NCBI GenBank assembly: GCA_001599755.1
Contig: BCHX01000011.1
Location: forward strand, 523,207 to 565,024
DNA from: Gliomastix tumulicola
Lineage: Eukaryota; Ascomycota; Sordariomycetes; Hypocreales; Bionectriaceae
Reading direction: 5' to 3'
Length of the DNA: 41,818 nucleotides
Positions within the stretch are counted from its first letter, which is position 1; every line of letters starts with the position of its first letter. The notes below the pieces were generated by a model. That model had not been told where the DNA came from, searched no databases, and saw nothing but the letters and a program-made list of their open reading frames with translations. This document shows positions 20,590 through 30,102 of the stretch, piece by piece. A program made the position numbers and the translations under genes.

Positions 20590-20742
20590 ATGGCCCTAGC
20601 GCTTGCGATACAGTACACCCATTTCTTTCATCACCACGACGGGTCCCCGTTCGAGGACAGAGTGTACGAGGTAGTCAGCCTACTTCCCTATCCCAAGCAT
20701 TACTACGGAAACACGCAGCACGGCCTCGGGGCCGCCGCATAA
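20590..20742 (+). CDS. 50-codon upstream ORF overlapping the UbiA start
   Basis: The ATG at 20590 sits in an excellent context (CCGCCATGG) and opens 50 codons. The ORF ends with TAA at 20740-20742. That stop shares one base with the ATG of the UbiA gene (TAATG). The encoded peptide (starting MALALAIQY, His-rich FFHHH) matches nothing I know. Its position suggests an uORF that would dampen UbiA translation or couple it by reinitiation. Alternatively it is part of a 5' exon whose splice I did not identify. Confidence 0.35.
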   Translation: MALALAIQYTHFFHHHDGSPFEDRVYEVVSLLPYPKHYYGNTQHGLGAAA

Positions 20743-21722
20743 TGTACTCGATCGCGTCTACTCATCCCTGGGGCTCACCCGCGACCACCGCGGCAATGTT
20801 AGGCTACGTCTCGGCGGCGCGGCAATACGCATACACCTTATGGCTTTTCACATACAGTGATATCAAGACCATTATATGCCCCAGCACTATCTTTGCGTTG
20901 ACGAATGCAGCAGCAGCGCACCAGTTTCGACTACCTATGCTGGGTTCTATCACCTGGACGGAGGTCTCGACTCGGCTCCCTTGTGTCCTACTTTGGGTTT
21001 GGCTTCACCTCCTCCCACTTGACATCAACAATCAAAGAGGCGCGGCGTCCGTCGAAGAGGACCGCATGAACAAGCCATGGCGCCCGTTGCCTAAGGGGCG
21101 CATCTCCTTCCGTGCCGCTCGCTTTTCTATGCTGCTCGCCTACTCTGTAGCTCAAGGCTTTAGTNTTTGGACTGGGGCGGGTGTACCCCAAGGCCTCGCT
21201 CTGCTTTTCCTTGGCANTGTGTACAACAACTTGGGCGGCGCGAACGCTAGTTGCCTCTTGCGAAATGCCCTCAATGCACTCGGTTATCTGTGTTTCCTCT
21301 CGGGCGCGCTGGAAATGGCATTGGGCCATCCCGTTTTGTTCGGCTTGGACAGCACCGTGCTGTCCTCGCCGCGCCTACTCGCCTGGCTTGGTATCATTGG
21401 ANGCATCGTTCTCACCACGATCCACGCGCAGGATATGTACGACCAAGTAGGGGATGCGGCCCGCCATCGCCGCACTGTGCCCCTGGTCATCGGGGATACG
21501 GCTGCCAGATGGACCATCGCATGCTGCACGATCATCTGGGGCGCTCTGTGTCCAGTGTTCTGGGATACGAGGGCCGCAGCAACGAGCCTAAGTGTGGTCC
21601 TAGCCGCGATTGTGGCTGCCCGATCTCTTGTCTTCCGAACTGTGCAAAGCGACAGGACTACCTTTGTAGTGTGGAATATCTGGGTGGGTCTTGTGTTCTC
21701 CCTCCCGTTGGCCGCCCGATGA
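20742..21722 (+). CDS. UbiA-family membrane terpene cyclase or prenyltransferase
   Basis: A single-exon 326-residue frame starts at ATG 20742. Most of the protein is hydrophobic, in seven to nine helices. The N-terminal region has the TLWLFTYSDIKTI block typical of the fungal branch. The first substrate-binding region reads DINNQ at 94-98, then EED and NKPWRPLPKGR at ~106-120. This replaces the canonical NDxxDxxxD. The second region reads DMYDQVGD at 231-238, then RRTVPLVIGD, which is canonical for binding Mg2+ and diphosphate. UbiA enzymes transfer prenyl groups to aromatic acceptors. In fungi a subgroup, exemplified by the fumagillin cyclase Fma-TC, instead cyclises farnesyl diphosphate. 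The altered first motif makes cyclase activity attractive, but this is inference. Three single Ns lie within it. Likely an ER or Golgi membrane protein. Confidence 0.8.
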   Translation: MYSIASTHPWGSPATTAAMLGYVSAARQYAYTLWLFTYSDIKTIICPSTIFALTNAAAAHQFRLPMLGSITWTEVSTRLPCVLLWVWLHLLPLDINNQRGAASVEEDRMNKPWRPLPKGRISFRAARFSMLLAYSVAQGFSXWTGAGVPQGLALLFLGXVYNNLGGANASCLLRNALNALGYLCFLSGALEMALGHPVLFGLDSTVLSSPRLLAWLGIIGXIVLTTIHAQDMYDQVGDAARHRRTVPLVIGDTAARWTIACCTIIWGALCPVFWDTRAAATSLSVVLAAIVAARSLVFRTVQSDRTTFVVWNIWVGLVFSLPLAAR

Positions 21723-22531
21723 AATGGCCTCTTGGATGCCGGGCCGCAAGCTTGGAGTTTTGGGCCACCAGGCGCGCGGATCTATGTCCTGCACGCCAGC
21801 TGCTCAGAAGCCCCTNGCACCGCATTNTCCGGTATGGAAGGCGCGCCCAGCATTGATGCCTAGCTACGATGCCTCGAGGCCACCCTTCTATTGGCTGNTC
21901 ATGTTCATACGTGGCTCACTNATGATCGCGACCACTACGGCGCCCACACCGAGCCCTTCCTCTGTTTCCTTCTTCTTTCTCCCTTACTCTATCCATTCAC
22001 TGTACCCTTTTCACCGTTCCGCTTCCCACTANGACGCCCATCAACTACCCTGACGCTTCTTAGCTGTGGAACGCCGGGGAACCTCCCAACAAATATATAC
22101 AAACACATCAGNTCCAAACGGTATCGAGAAGCCGAGACTGTGTGAAGGAGATAGAGGCATAGTGACAATCGCCACCTAATCATACGAGGAACATCTTGGA
22201 CTGTATNCAACCCTAACTTTGCATACGGGACATGAACGAGCCGCGGTGAAGCGTTTCTTTACTAATGCCAACTCCGTCATTCACGTAGTAGGTAGTTGTA
22301 GGCCCTGCAACNTTAGGCCGGCAGTTATAAAGCCAGTGCTTGCCGTATCAGTTGCAAGCGACATAGATAGTACCGGTGGNACAAAGGTCGCGCACGACAC
22401 ACAGAGCCGCTGGGAAACNACGGTGTAGCCNTTTTTTCTCTAGCTAAGCCTGACCTATGCATACCATCTCCCTGACCCCCCTTCCTCCTCCCCAAACCTC
22501 CCACGNCGGCAGGTCCTCAGACAGACTCCGA
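21723..22531. other. Convergent intergenic region with scattered Ns
   Basis: Lies between the 3' ends of the UbiA gene (plus) and the NTF2-like gene (minus). About a dozen ambiguous bases occur here. No gene recognised. Confidence 0.55.
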
Positions 22532-22966
22532 CTACATCATCTCATTGTACTTGGCCAGTATGTCTCTGGTAAGCGCCGAGTCAACAAACTCCATCGACTT
22601 CCTGACACGCGTTCCATCATCGGTAGTAAAAAGTGTGAAGATGTACTCGTTGCCNTAGGGACCAACATCGGTGATGCCCGTGCTCGTGGCGTGGATCAGG
22701 ATCATGCGTTGCTCCTCGTCAATGACCACGCTGGAATCGTCCGCAAGATCGACGCGGAGATGGCGAAGGCCGGGGAGGAATGTCGAGAACATTTCCACAG
22801 CGACCGTGTTGTCCACGTCTTGAGGGCCGCCAAGCGATGCCGGGAGAAGGCTATGTGTAGCGTTGGGCAGGCGGCCACGAAGCCAGTTGGTGGGGTCGTC
22901 CAGGCGATTCATGNTGGCCAGGAAGGTCAGAGCAGTTCGCCGCAAGGCACGGCGTAGACCACCCAT
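22532..22966 (-). CDS. SnoaL/NTF2-like protein resembling Trt14-type isomerases
   Basis: The start is ATG 22966, giving 144 residues, the usual length for this family; the frame is open further upstream. The protein begins with an amphipathic helix (LRRALRRTALTFLA), as in NTF2-fold cones. Its order of motifs matches meroterpenoid-cluster isomerases of the Trt14/AusH type. These are LLPASLGGP after a basic helix, then VFSTF-like LPGLRHLRVDL, then a central HATSTGITDVGP, NEYIFTLFTTDDG and the closing EFVDS. Known relatives are soluble homodimers catalysing isomerisation or rearrangement late in terpenoid pathways. It converges on the UbiA gene, which supports shared pathway membership. Two ambiguous bases fall within it. 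Assignment to the fold is strong; the exact reaction is unknown. Confidence 0.7.
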   Translation of the reverse strand: MGGLRRALRRTALTFLAXMNRLDDPTNWLRGRLPNATHSLLPASLGGPQDVDNTVAVEMFSTFLPGLRHLRVDLADDSSVVIDEEQRMILIHATSTGITDVGPXGNEYIFTLFTTDDGTRVRKSMEFVDSALTRDILAKYNEMM

Positions 22967-23775
22967 ATTGCAGTGGCTCTCTGAGGACGTGGACTGCGAT
23001 NTGTCAGGAAATGGGCACGGGGACGTTTTGGCCACTACAGAGGGCTNATTANGGAGGGCAATCTTGCATCTATAGTCGAACCCTACGCTCACGAGGACCT
23101 GCTTGGCGCCCGATCAGGCGTGAAAGAGATCAGAAGCCCCGCAGCAGGCGAGCCAGGGCCATGGCCTAGAGGTCCCTGGGAGACGGCAACCGGTGGTACC
23201 CAGAATCAACCCGAGCCCGGACCTTGTTCCTACGACCACCGGCGGGGCTCGGGGCCGGATGGCCGATAGGCCCTGGTACCAATTGCCTCNNGCCCGAATC
23301 CATTCAACCCATTNGTTTTGTTAGGCAGACCCCAGGACCAAGCGAGAGTCGTTAGCCCGGCTCCTGTTAGCTAGCATTCCACACCACCCCAGCCGTAGAG
23401 TAAAAGGTTCCCCGCCCAAACAAAGATCCCTGTACCGGCGCTGACTGTTGGCGNTCTGGGAGGCGCCACCGGTCCCACCACGCTCCCTTCCCACATCCCT
23501 ACCACCCTGGACCCCTCTGCCTCTTACTCCCATACCATCACCACATACCCTTTTCCCCCTCCCACGCCACGNCTCGTTTCCACGTCCAGGCTATCGAGCC
23601 CAACGTAAAAGCCCATGGTGCGCCCAGGCACNCACTTCGNTTTNCCTCCAGTCCCTCCTCCCCTAGCGCTCCACAAGCTAGGTTCTCGACTCGGCCTGCT
23701 CACTATTTCGACTCCGACAGTCCTCCACCTTCAAGTAACGCATGCAATCTATCGTGCCCTTCGTCGAACCTCACG
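22967..23775. other. Divergent intergenic region
   Basis: About 800 bp separate the NTF2-like gene (minus) from the zipper-like gene (plus), so it could act as a bidirectional promoter. The stretch 23440-23570 is C-rich on the plus strand. No gene recognised; several Ns. Confidence 0.5.
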
Positions 23776-24173
23776 ATGGCGACGCAAACATCTCCCCATG
23801 GCGCACCTTCTGGCAGGGGCCCAAAGCGAGCGCCCCGGACACAAGCGACACGACAGGAATTACGGAACCTTCAGGCCCAGATTCTCGCGCTCGAGGCTCG
23901 TGTCAATGATCTGGCAGCCNAANTAGCTAAGCCTCCCAAGCCAGAGTTGATTTCGATCGGGNATCATAATACGGAGGCTGTTCAGCCGACTTTGAGCTTC
24001 GTCTCCGACTTGTCTCAAAGTACGTCGCNGCCACCCTTTTCCGTTCACTCATCTAACTCCTACCAGTCTCTCCTGGCCCAATGTTGGGCTCGCCCTTCGA
24101 CCCTATCGAGTATTCCGGAGGGAGCTTGGACGATTGCACGTGCGAGGCGTGTGCTAAGGCGGACACCAACTAG
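23776..24173 (+). CDS. Small leucine-zipper-like protein, two exons
   Basis: Exon 1 is 23776-24019 and exon 2 is 24067-24173. The 47-nt intron has donor GTACGT, branch TCTAACT and acceptor TACCAG. The phase-1 join gives 116 residues. A basic N-terminal part (GRGPKRAPRTQATRQ) leads directly into a heptad-type coil (ELRNLQAQILALEARVNDL), followed by a Ser/Pro-rich segment. The C-terminus has an acidic, Cys-bearing stretch (DDCTCEACAKAD). Basic region plus zipper suggests a DNA-binding or dimerising regulator. However, the classic bZIP asparagine/arginine signature is absent, so a pathway-specific regulator is only a hypothesis. Open frames to 24437 may be further exons. Two Ns fall in the coil. 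Confidence 0.45.
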
Positions 24174-25229
24174 GGCAGTCATGGGCTGTCATGTTCGCTG
24201 GCTTTGAAGGATCTCCTGGCCCCGGCTCGAGGGTCTTCGGCAAGGCAGCACCAACCCTATCGTGCCTCCAGCTGCTCTTCCACAAACTCTACGGGCGGTA
24301 TCCAGCGAGGCCGGCTACCGCCGCAGCAACAGTTCCTACCAATAATCCATAGACTCGTTACAGCCCCCATGCTCTACATCAACGTCGAGACCGGGAATTG
24401 GATCATGAAAAATAGTTCTTCCAGCGAGCTGCGTTAGTAGATTCATGGTGATCCACCCCCCCTATCGCCCTCCATAGTGTCCAGCATGTCTATACCTTGT
24501 CCCGTGACTCCTCAAATTAGGCGAGATGTCCCGTGAAATTCTACGTACATGTCTTTGTGATCTTTGGCTCGTGCGCTTTGGAGCGGCCGTTCTCTCATAA
24601 GGTTTGCGCAATGTACGTTCCGCCGGATGACTGTCTCCCGTTCACCTAGATAATAGCCCCGCGTGGGTTGGCGGTTTCGGCGTAATTGCGCGGATGGTAA
24701 CCCACGTCCAAAATAGAACGAGCGGGCTACGGTGGTTAGGTTTAGGTGTCAGAACGGGCGATGTTGTAGGGTGGGTGGGGGAATGGGGCGCCGTGCTCTC
24801 TCAACCAAAAGGGAAGAGCTTGAGGCGTGGGTGGCGGCCGTTTTGTGCATAGTGCCTGCAACAAAGCGTCCATAAGACCTCAATACGCCGACCGCAGAGG
24901 TGGTGAGCGCCCGGGATGGGTGCCCGTGAGGAAACCCAGCCGCCGAACATTGGACCCCATGTAGCGGCTTATATGTACTGTTCATCACGTAGACCTAATG
25001 TGGCCGTGTTCCACCATATTGACCGAAGAGGACGCGGANGCGCGGGCCACGAGACGNCCTACAGCATAAAGCGCCCCAACATCCGCCCGCGTCGCCAGAT
25101 GCCATTCTCTGCCCCGCCCAAGCCCAGGAGGAGAGCCCCCAGAACGTGCAACACGTACCAGAGGCTGGCCAAGCGGTGGCATAGGCTTACGCCTTGTTGA
25201 CACTGCCTAACACCGGCAAATGCCCTACC
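24174..25229. other. Intergenic region
   Basis: No gene I can support. Plus frames at 24189-24437 read as Ser/Gln-rich protein and may be a 3' continuation of the zipper-like gene. The remainder holds nothing recognisable and includes the upstream region of the receptor gene. Confidence 0.5.
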
Positions 25230-26740
25230 ATGCCTCTCTACCCTGTTCTTTTCCTACTTGGGGGCCTATTGCCTTTATCCGTGCGGTCCAACGAGGCATT
25301 TCCCGCCTGTGTGGTACGCTCCTGCCGAAGGTTGGCTAATCGAAACATGAACTAACGGGCGCCTACACAGTCGGGATGTCTTCAAGATGCGTTTCGGTCG
25401 CAGCTCTGTGACGTGTCCGCTCATCAGTGCCTCTGCGGCGATGATCGCTTTCGGGAGTCCGTTGCAAATTGTGTACTCAACGCCTGCACGATCCCCGAGT
25501 CTCTCGGTATATCCCTACGCGTTGGCGACGTGGGGCGATACAGGCTGACCTGATACACGCAGTGGCCATCAACGCGACCGTTACGCAGTGCGAGGGACCG
25601 ACGACGGCGAGCACGAGCCGCCCACTTGTTCCCACAACATATCTCCTGGCGGGTCTGGCTTTCGTCTCCGTGCTACTACGGTTCGTCCGCAAGGTGATCG
25701 TTGCTCGCCTAGCCATCACGCTAGACGACTGGCTAGCATTGGCCGCTATCGTGGTCATGATTCCCTCTGCTTTCCTCATCGACTATGGGTTAGCTAGAAA
25801 CGGTCTTGGCAGGCACATCTGGACCTTGAAGCCGGACAAGATCAGTCGCGTCCTGAGGCACTTCCATACCGTNGCTTGGATGTACTTTCTGGGCACNACA
25901 TTGGTCAAGCTCGCGCTGATCTCCTTCTACTTACAGATTTTTCCGACAAGGACAACCCGANAGNTCTTGTGGGGCACATTCGGTTTCACAGCGGTATGGG
26001 GCACCAGCTTCGTCCTGGTGGCCATCTTCCAGTGCCGCCCGATCNAATACTTCTGGACCGGCTGGGATGGGCTTCATAAGGGCACATGTGCCAATGCCAA
26101 TGCCATTGCATGGTCCAACGCGGCTAGNAACATAGCCTTAGACGTATGGATTTTGGCGATTCCACTGTGGAAGCTACGTGCACTGCATCTACACTGGAAG
26201 AAAAAAGTGGCCGTGGCCTTGATGGTGTGTNTCGGCATGCTGTAAGCTCTCCCCTTGATTTGCAATGGGTCCGGATGCTCATCGTACCTTAGCGTNACCG
26301 TTATGAGTGCGTTACGACTACAGTCTCTAGTCAGATTTGCCACCACATCGAACCCCACGTTCGACTTCTACGATGTGTGCCTATGGTCGACGATTGAATT
26401 CACAGTCGGGGTCATATGTGCTTGCCTCCCGTCTCTTCGACTACTCTTCGTCGACTTGTGCCCGGGCATGGCGGGGATGACCCACGGGGGATCTCTGGGC
26501 TATGGGCGGGAGCGACGGGGCAGCGTGTTCCACCCGTCTCGCAGCGGTAGAACGCATGAGGCGGCCAATTCCGTCCTCGTCACGGCAGAGACTCCAGATG
26601 ACCTTGGGCCCCCAGGCATCGTCGTCTGCAGCACCTACTCGGTGCTGTTTCAGGACGCTGCGCTGGTAGAAGCCCCAGGAAACCGGCCCGTACTCTCTCC
26701 TATGAGCGAAGATCAGACCCGCGAGGGCAATGGCGTTTAG
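25230..26740 (+). CDS. CFEM-domain PTH11-type G-protein-coupled receptor, four exons
   Basis: Exons are 25230-25313, 25371-25506, 25563-26241 and 26293-26740. The introns are 57, 56 and 51 nt with GTACGC, GTATAT and GTAAGC donors. All joins keep frame and give 448 residues. A signal peptide (MPLYPVLFLLGGLLPLSV) precedes a CFEM domain. Its eight Cys at 27, 31, 41, 48, 50, 62, 67 and 83 match the consensus spacing, though Val replaces the usual Ala/Gly after the first Cys. Seven hydrophobic helices of the fungal rhodopsin-like type follow, with signatures LDDWLALAAI, FYLQIFP, FQCRPI and WSTIEFTVGVICACLPSLR. The tail is cytosolic and polar. CFEM-GPCRs sit in the plasma membrane and sense surface cues; Pth11 is the known example. 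Several single Ns. It may regulate the neighbouring pathway, but there is no direct evidence. Confidence 0.85.
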
Positions 26741-28301
26741 GACACCTGTTCAATCCAAACACAGGCCCATCGAGGCAAAGCCGAGCGTCACCTCGTCGAA
26801 TGGAGCAATCCAACCGCTCCACCTAGACGGCGTGTCGCCTGCTATGACCGGAGAGTCGGCGAGGCTCAATCACAAGAGAGAAAGCGACAGGAGCAACACT
26901 AAATCACTTTCGGACTCCTTCACATCCAGTAGCGTGACAACTACATTAGCGCTCAACATCGGCTTCCCTTTGGAGATACAATGCTCTCTCAGATGGGTCC
27001 ACATAGTCAAACTTCTGAAACAAAATTGCTGTATATGGGCGTTCTAGACGGGGTACTGCGCGCTGGCTGTTCGAACGAGGGTTTTGTAAGTCCTGGGCTG
27101 TACCTTGGCCTTGATGCAGGGTATACCAGTACGAGGCCACCCTGTCTCACCTCTGATTAGCTGGTGGGAACCCCGGCTACTTCAGGGCACTCAAGGTGGC
27201 ACCTGCCACCTAAGCATTCAGAGCGAAGTATGTCGAAGTAGTTCCGGGCCGCACACGTACTCCCCAGACAAAAATGGAAGGAAGAGGCAAATGAGGGCTG
27301 ACAGCGCGGGGCTTTGTTGGGTTTACATTTCGTGTCGAGGAGCCGCCACAGCGTGCGTACGACTAGATGGCGGTTTACTGTCTTTGTCAATACTACTTTT
27401 AGAGCTGCATATGAGGCTAGAGGATCAGCGATGGCGGCCGATGGCGCGTGTCGTTTGTTCGAGCGGAACGAAGCGTTGATTCGCTGACCATCCGAGAGGC
27501 ATTATAGCTGTATAAGGTTCACCTGAGGCTTGGGGGGGGGGGGGGGGGGGGGGCGGCCTGCCAATTCCGGCTACAATGTTAGGGTTCACCCTAGACCGGA
27601 GGGCGACCCTCCTATCATACAGCAGCTATGGCCCAAGGCGCCGAAGGTGCCCGGGACAAAGGACAGCTAGGAGACGACCATCAAAACGCCTTGCATAGCA
27701 TGATGAGGATTTAGCGAGCATCCACCCCTCCCCCGAGAAGCCCACCCCCCAACATCGATACTGCCTCCCCATTCACTAGATTGCGGAGCGGTTCTGCCAT
27801 GCCTCAGAAGATCATTCGACTGTTATACTAAGACACTGTTTGCCCTTACCGCCACGGAGTACCTCACCATAAGCCCATAACATAGCCTGACCAAAGCTTG
27901 CAAGAAGAGGTTTCTACTTCTTGACCCATACCGAGGCCACGTCCTCCGAAGCCGATGCAGCTAGGGCAACGCTTTTATAGCGGGTAGAAGACCGGTACAT
28001 AGAGGCTAGAACGGTATAGAGCCGAGTAGCTAAGGGCTTAGAACTGCACTACGAGCTGTACTTTAGCCTTAGGCACGGCTATAAAGACAGCACTCAAAAA
28101 GCGTCTCAGTGTGTAGGTTTCCAAGTCAGTAGCCCATTCGCGTAGCTGGGGATGCCGTCTCTTCACAGTCAGTTGGAGGGAGAGTCGCCAGGAGTACTAA
28201 ATGTAATTCGAGACATTCGACGGGAGGCGAATACAGGTATGGTCGCACGACGATCGCGACCCCACGGGCCCAGACTACATGACTATAACCCAGACGTAAA
28301 T
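26741..28301. other. Intergenic region containing poly-G tract
   Basis: No gene recognised. Frames at 26730-27047 and 27105-27479 are compositionally random. The poly-G run at 27532-27553 is listed separately. Confidence 0.55.
27532..27553 (+). repeat. 22-base poly-G homopolymer
   Basis: Twenty-two consecutive G residues. Such a tract can fold as G-quadruplex DNA and is also hard to sequence, so its exact length is uncertain. Confidence 0.85.
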
Positions 28302-29174
28302 CTATGTAGGAGGGTTCCAATCTCCGAGTCCGGTAGGCAGCCTTCGCTTCCTATCATCTTTACCGATGGCTCGTAAGCGGTCCATCAAGGCGATGCATTC
28401 GTCAGCCAGCTTTTTCCACGCTTCCTGGGCCGGAGCAAGAGATGCGCCTCGGGCGTATGGGGCTAGGCCAGGCGTCGAGATAGGTGCTGGGATGGGCGCA
28501 GGTTCACTCGTCCCCGGCGTGGTCGACGCGGTCCCCTCCACCCGGTTCTCCTGTTGCGTGCCGTCGTCCCAATCCATTCTGTTGACAGAGTCTCCGGCGA
28601 AGCCAGTGTCCATCCAAGACGCCGTTTCGAAGGAGGGCGCGCCCTGTTGGGGCGCTCCCCAAAACGGATCGCTTGGCACTGACTGGGTCGAGCCAGCTGG
28701 TGTCTCTATGACCACAACATTGCCGTTACTCGTAGCCCCGCATGAAGCGTCTAATTGTTCCCACGACACCACTCCCTGCCCTCCCCCTTGGTGTAGTGCC
28801 TCTTGCTTGCTCTGACCCCTTTCTGTGAAGCTCTCCGGCTCGGGTTGAACGATGATATTAGCCTCGGCCGGGTGGGTGGGGGCCCCGGACTCATCACCGT
28901 TCCGACAGGCCGGCCCCGCAGGGTTCCACACTTCCTCTCCCATTAGGTCTCTTTTCGGGGGCTCCACCGCCGCAACGTTGGGGTTGGTGTTGATAGATTC
29001 GTGGGGACCGACGCTCAGTTGCTCCCTCATGCGCCGCTGCCGGGCGCTTCTTCTCACAGGCGGCGGCAGTGTCGACGCCGCCCGGTTCGATTGGCCGGCA
29101 TCAGCTGGAGGGCGGTTCTCTGACGCCTGCTGGTGCCGGGACCTCCGGCGCTGTCGTCCTGGCTGTGGTGTCAT
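28302..29174 (-). CDS. Hypothetical low-complexity protein
   Basis: A 290-residue uninterrupted frame starts at ATG 29174. The N-terminus is very basic (GRQRRRSRHQQ, later RRSARQRRMRE), resembling a nuclear-localisation or RNA-binding stretch. The middle is Pro/Ser/Gly/Glu-rich and apparently disordered. A short amphipathic helix near the C-terminus (AWKKLADECIALMDRLRAI) could mediate dimerisation. I recognise no domain. It could be a nuclear protein or a degenerate gag-like ORF of a retroelement, but no reverse transcriptase lies beside it. The overlapping plus-strand frame is its shadow. Confidence 0.4.
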   Translation of the reverse strand: MTPQPGRQRRRSRHQQASENRPPADAGQSNRAASTLPPPVRRSARQRRMREQLSVGPHESINTNPNVAAVEPPKRDLMGEEVWNPAGPACRNGDESGAPTHPAEANIIVQPEPESFTERGQSKQEALHQGGGQGVVSWEQLDASCGATSNGNVVVIETPAGSTQSVPSDPFWGAPQQGAPSFETASWMDTGFAGDSVNRMDWDDGTQQENRVEGTASTTPGTSEPAPIPAPISTPGLAPYARGASLAPAQEAWKKLADECIALMDRLRAIGKDDRKRRLPTGLGDWNPPT

Positions 29175-30102
29175 GCGTCTGGTGATTGTGTCTGCAATCT
29201 ATCATCCGATTTCTTCGCGACGTCTAAGGGGAAAGGCAATGCGAAGCAATGGCCAGGGCGTTTACGTCCAGAAGAGACCCTTTTCGGTGACGGGAACTGC
29301 GATGAAAACAAGCTGCGACGATTCTTATGGGGTGTTGCGGTCCAAAACACCCCAAAGATCAAGCGCTGGCCACTTGCCCTTACTCCTCTCGCCAGGAGTA
29401 AAACACGCGCTCAGAAGCGCAAGCATGAACAGAGGTATAAGGTCTTTTAAATCTAGCCGTGCGTAAGATGCAAGTCGGGCATGTCAGGGTTCGGTGTGGA
29501 TGCACGTATGCTTCCATACTCCATTTTTCAAGGCTTTCTGTCCTGCCGCAGTGGTAGGTGGCAGTTACTTGAACTGGTGGAGTGAAAGCAGTGACGGCAC
29601 GGTCGATTCAATGCGATGCGCACGCCCACGCCGTCCACATAGTGATCTTCCGGAAACTAGCTGACTGAGAATGATTGAAAATGATTGAAAATGATTGAAA
29701 ATGATTGAAAATGATTGAAAATGATTGAAAATGATCAAAATGATCGAAATGATCGAAATGATCGAATCAACGGCCACTCTGGCCACGGTGGCGTGGGAGT
29801 GGCAAGCCCATACCCAGCCCTCTCGAATCGAGGGCAGAAAACGATGACAGGCCCACACGATTATACGAGCAGGAGCCAGATCTAGCCAAAAGCTTAACTT
29901 TCAGTCACAGGTCCGGAGCGAAGCGGAGCCAAAGAGCGTTGACCCAGAGCACGGCCCCGGCGGCGGCTACTGGACGCATGATGTCATCTTGCTACCTGCG
30001 AGGCACATTTAGGAAGTCGCAGACACGTCCTCTTCAAGCTGTCCAAATCTAGCACCCGTGATAGCAGTAGCTAGAGCGTTTGTTCAACTATTTCTGTTTG
30101 CC
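29175..30102. other. Intergenic region with minisatellite
   Basis: A basic open frame on the plus strand at 29133-29450 (ending AQKRKHEQRYKVF) is not recognisable. The TGATTGAAAA minisatellite lies at 29671-29766. The rest holds the upstream region of the five-exon gene starting at 30103. Confidence 0.5.
29671..29766. repeat. 10-bp minisatellite changing to a 9-bp unit
   Basis: Six perfect copies of ATGATTGAAA (29671-29730) are followed by four copies of a 9-bp variant of type ATGATCGAA. The loss of one base and a T-to-C change then spread, suggesting replication slippage from a mutated unit. Confidence 0.95.

Noticed and set aside
24020..24066. Apparent frameshift in the zipper-like gene
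   Set aside because: Explained by a 47-nt intron with GTACGT donor, TCTAACT branch and TACCAG acceptor.
28366..28815. 149-codon plus-strand frame
   Set aside because: Shadow of the 290-residue minus-strand frame, which has an ATG in good context and spans further.
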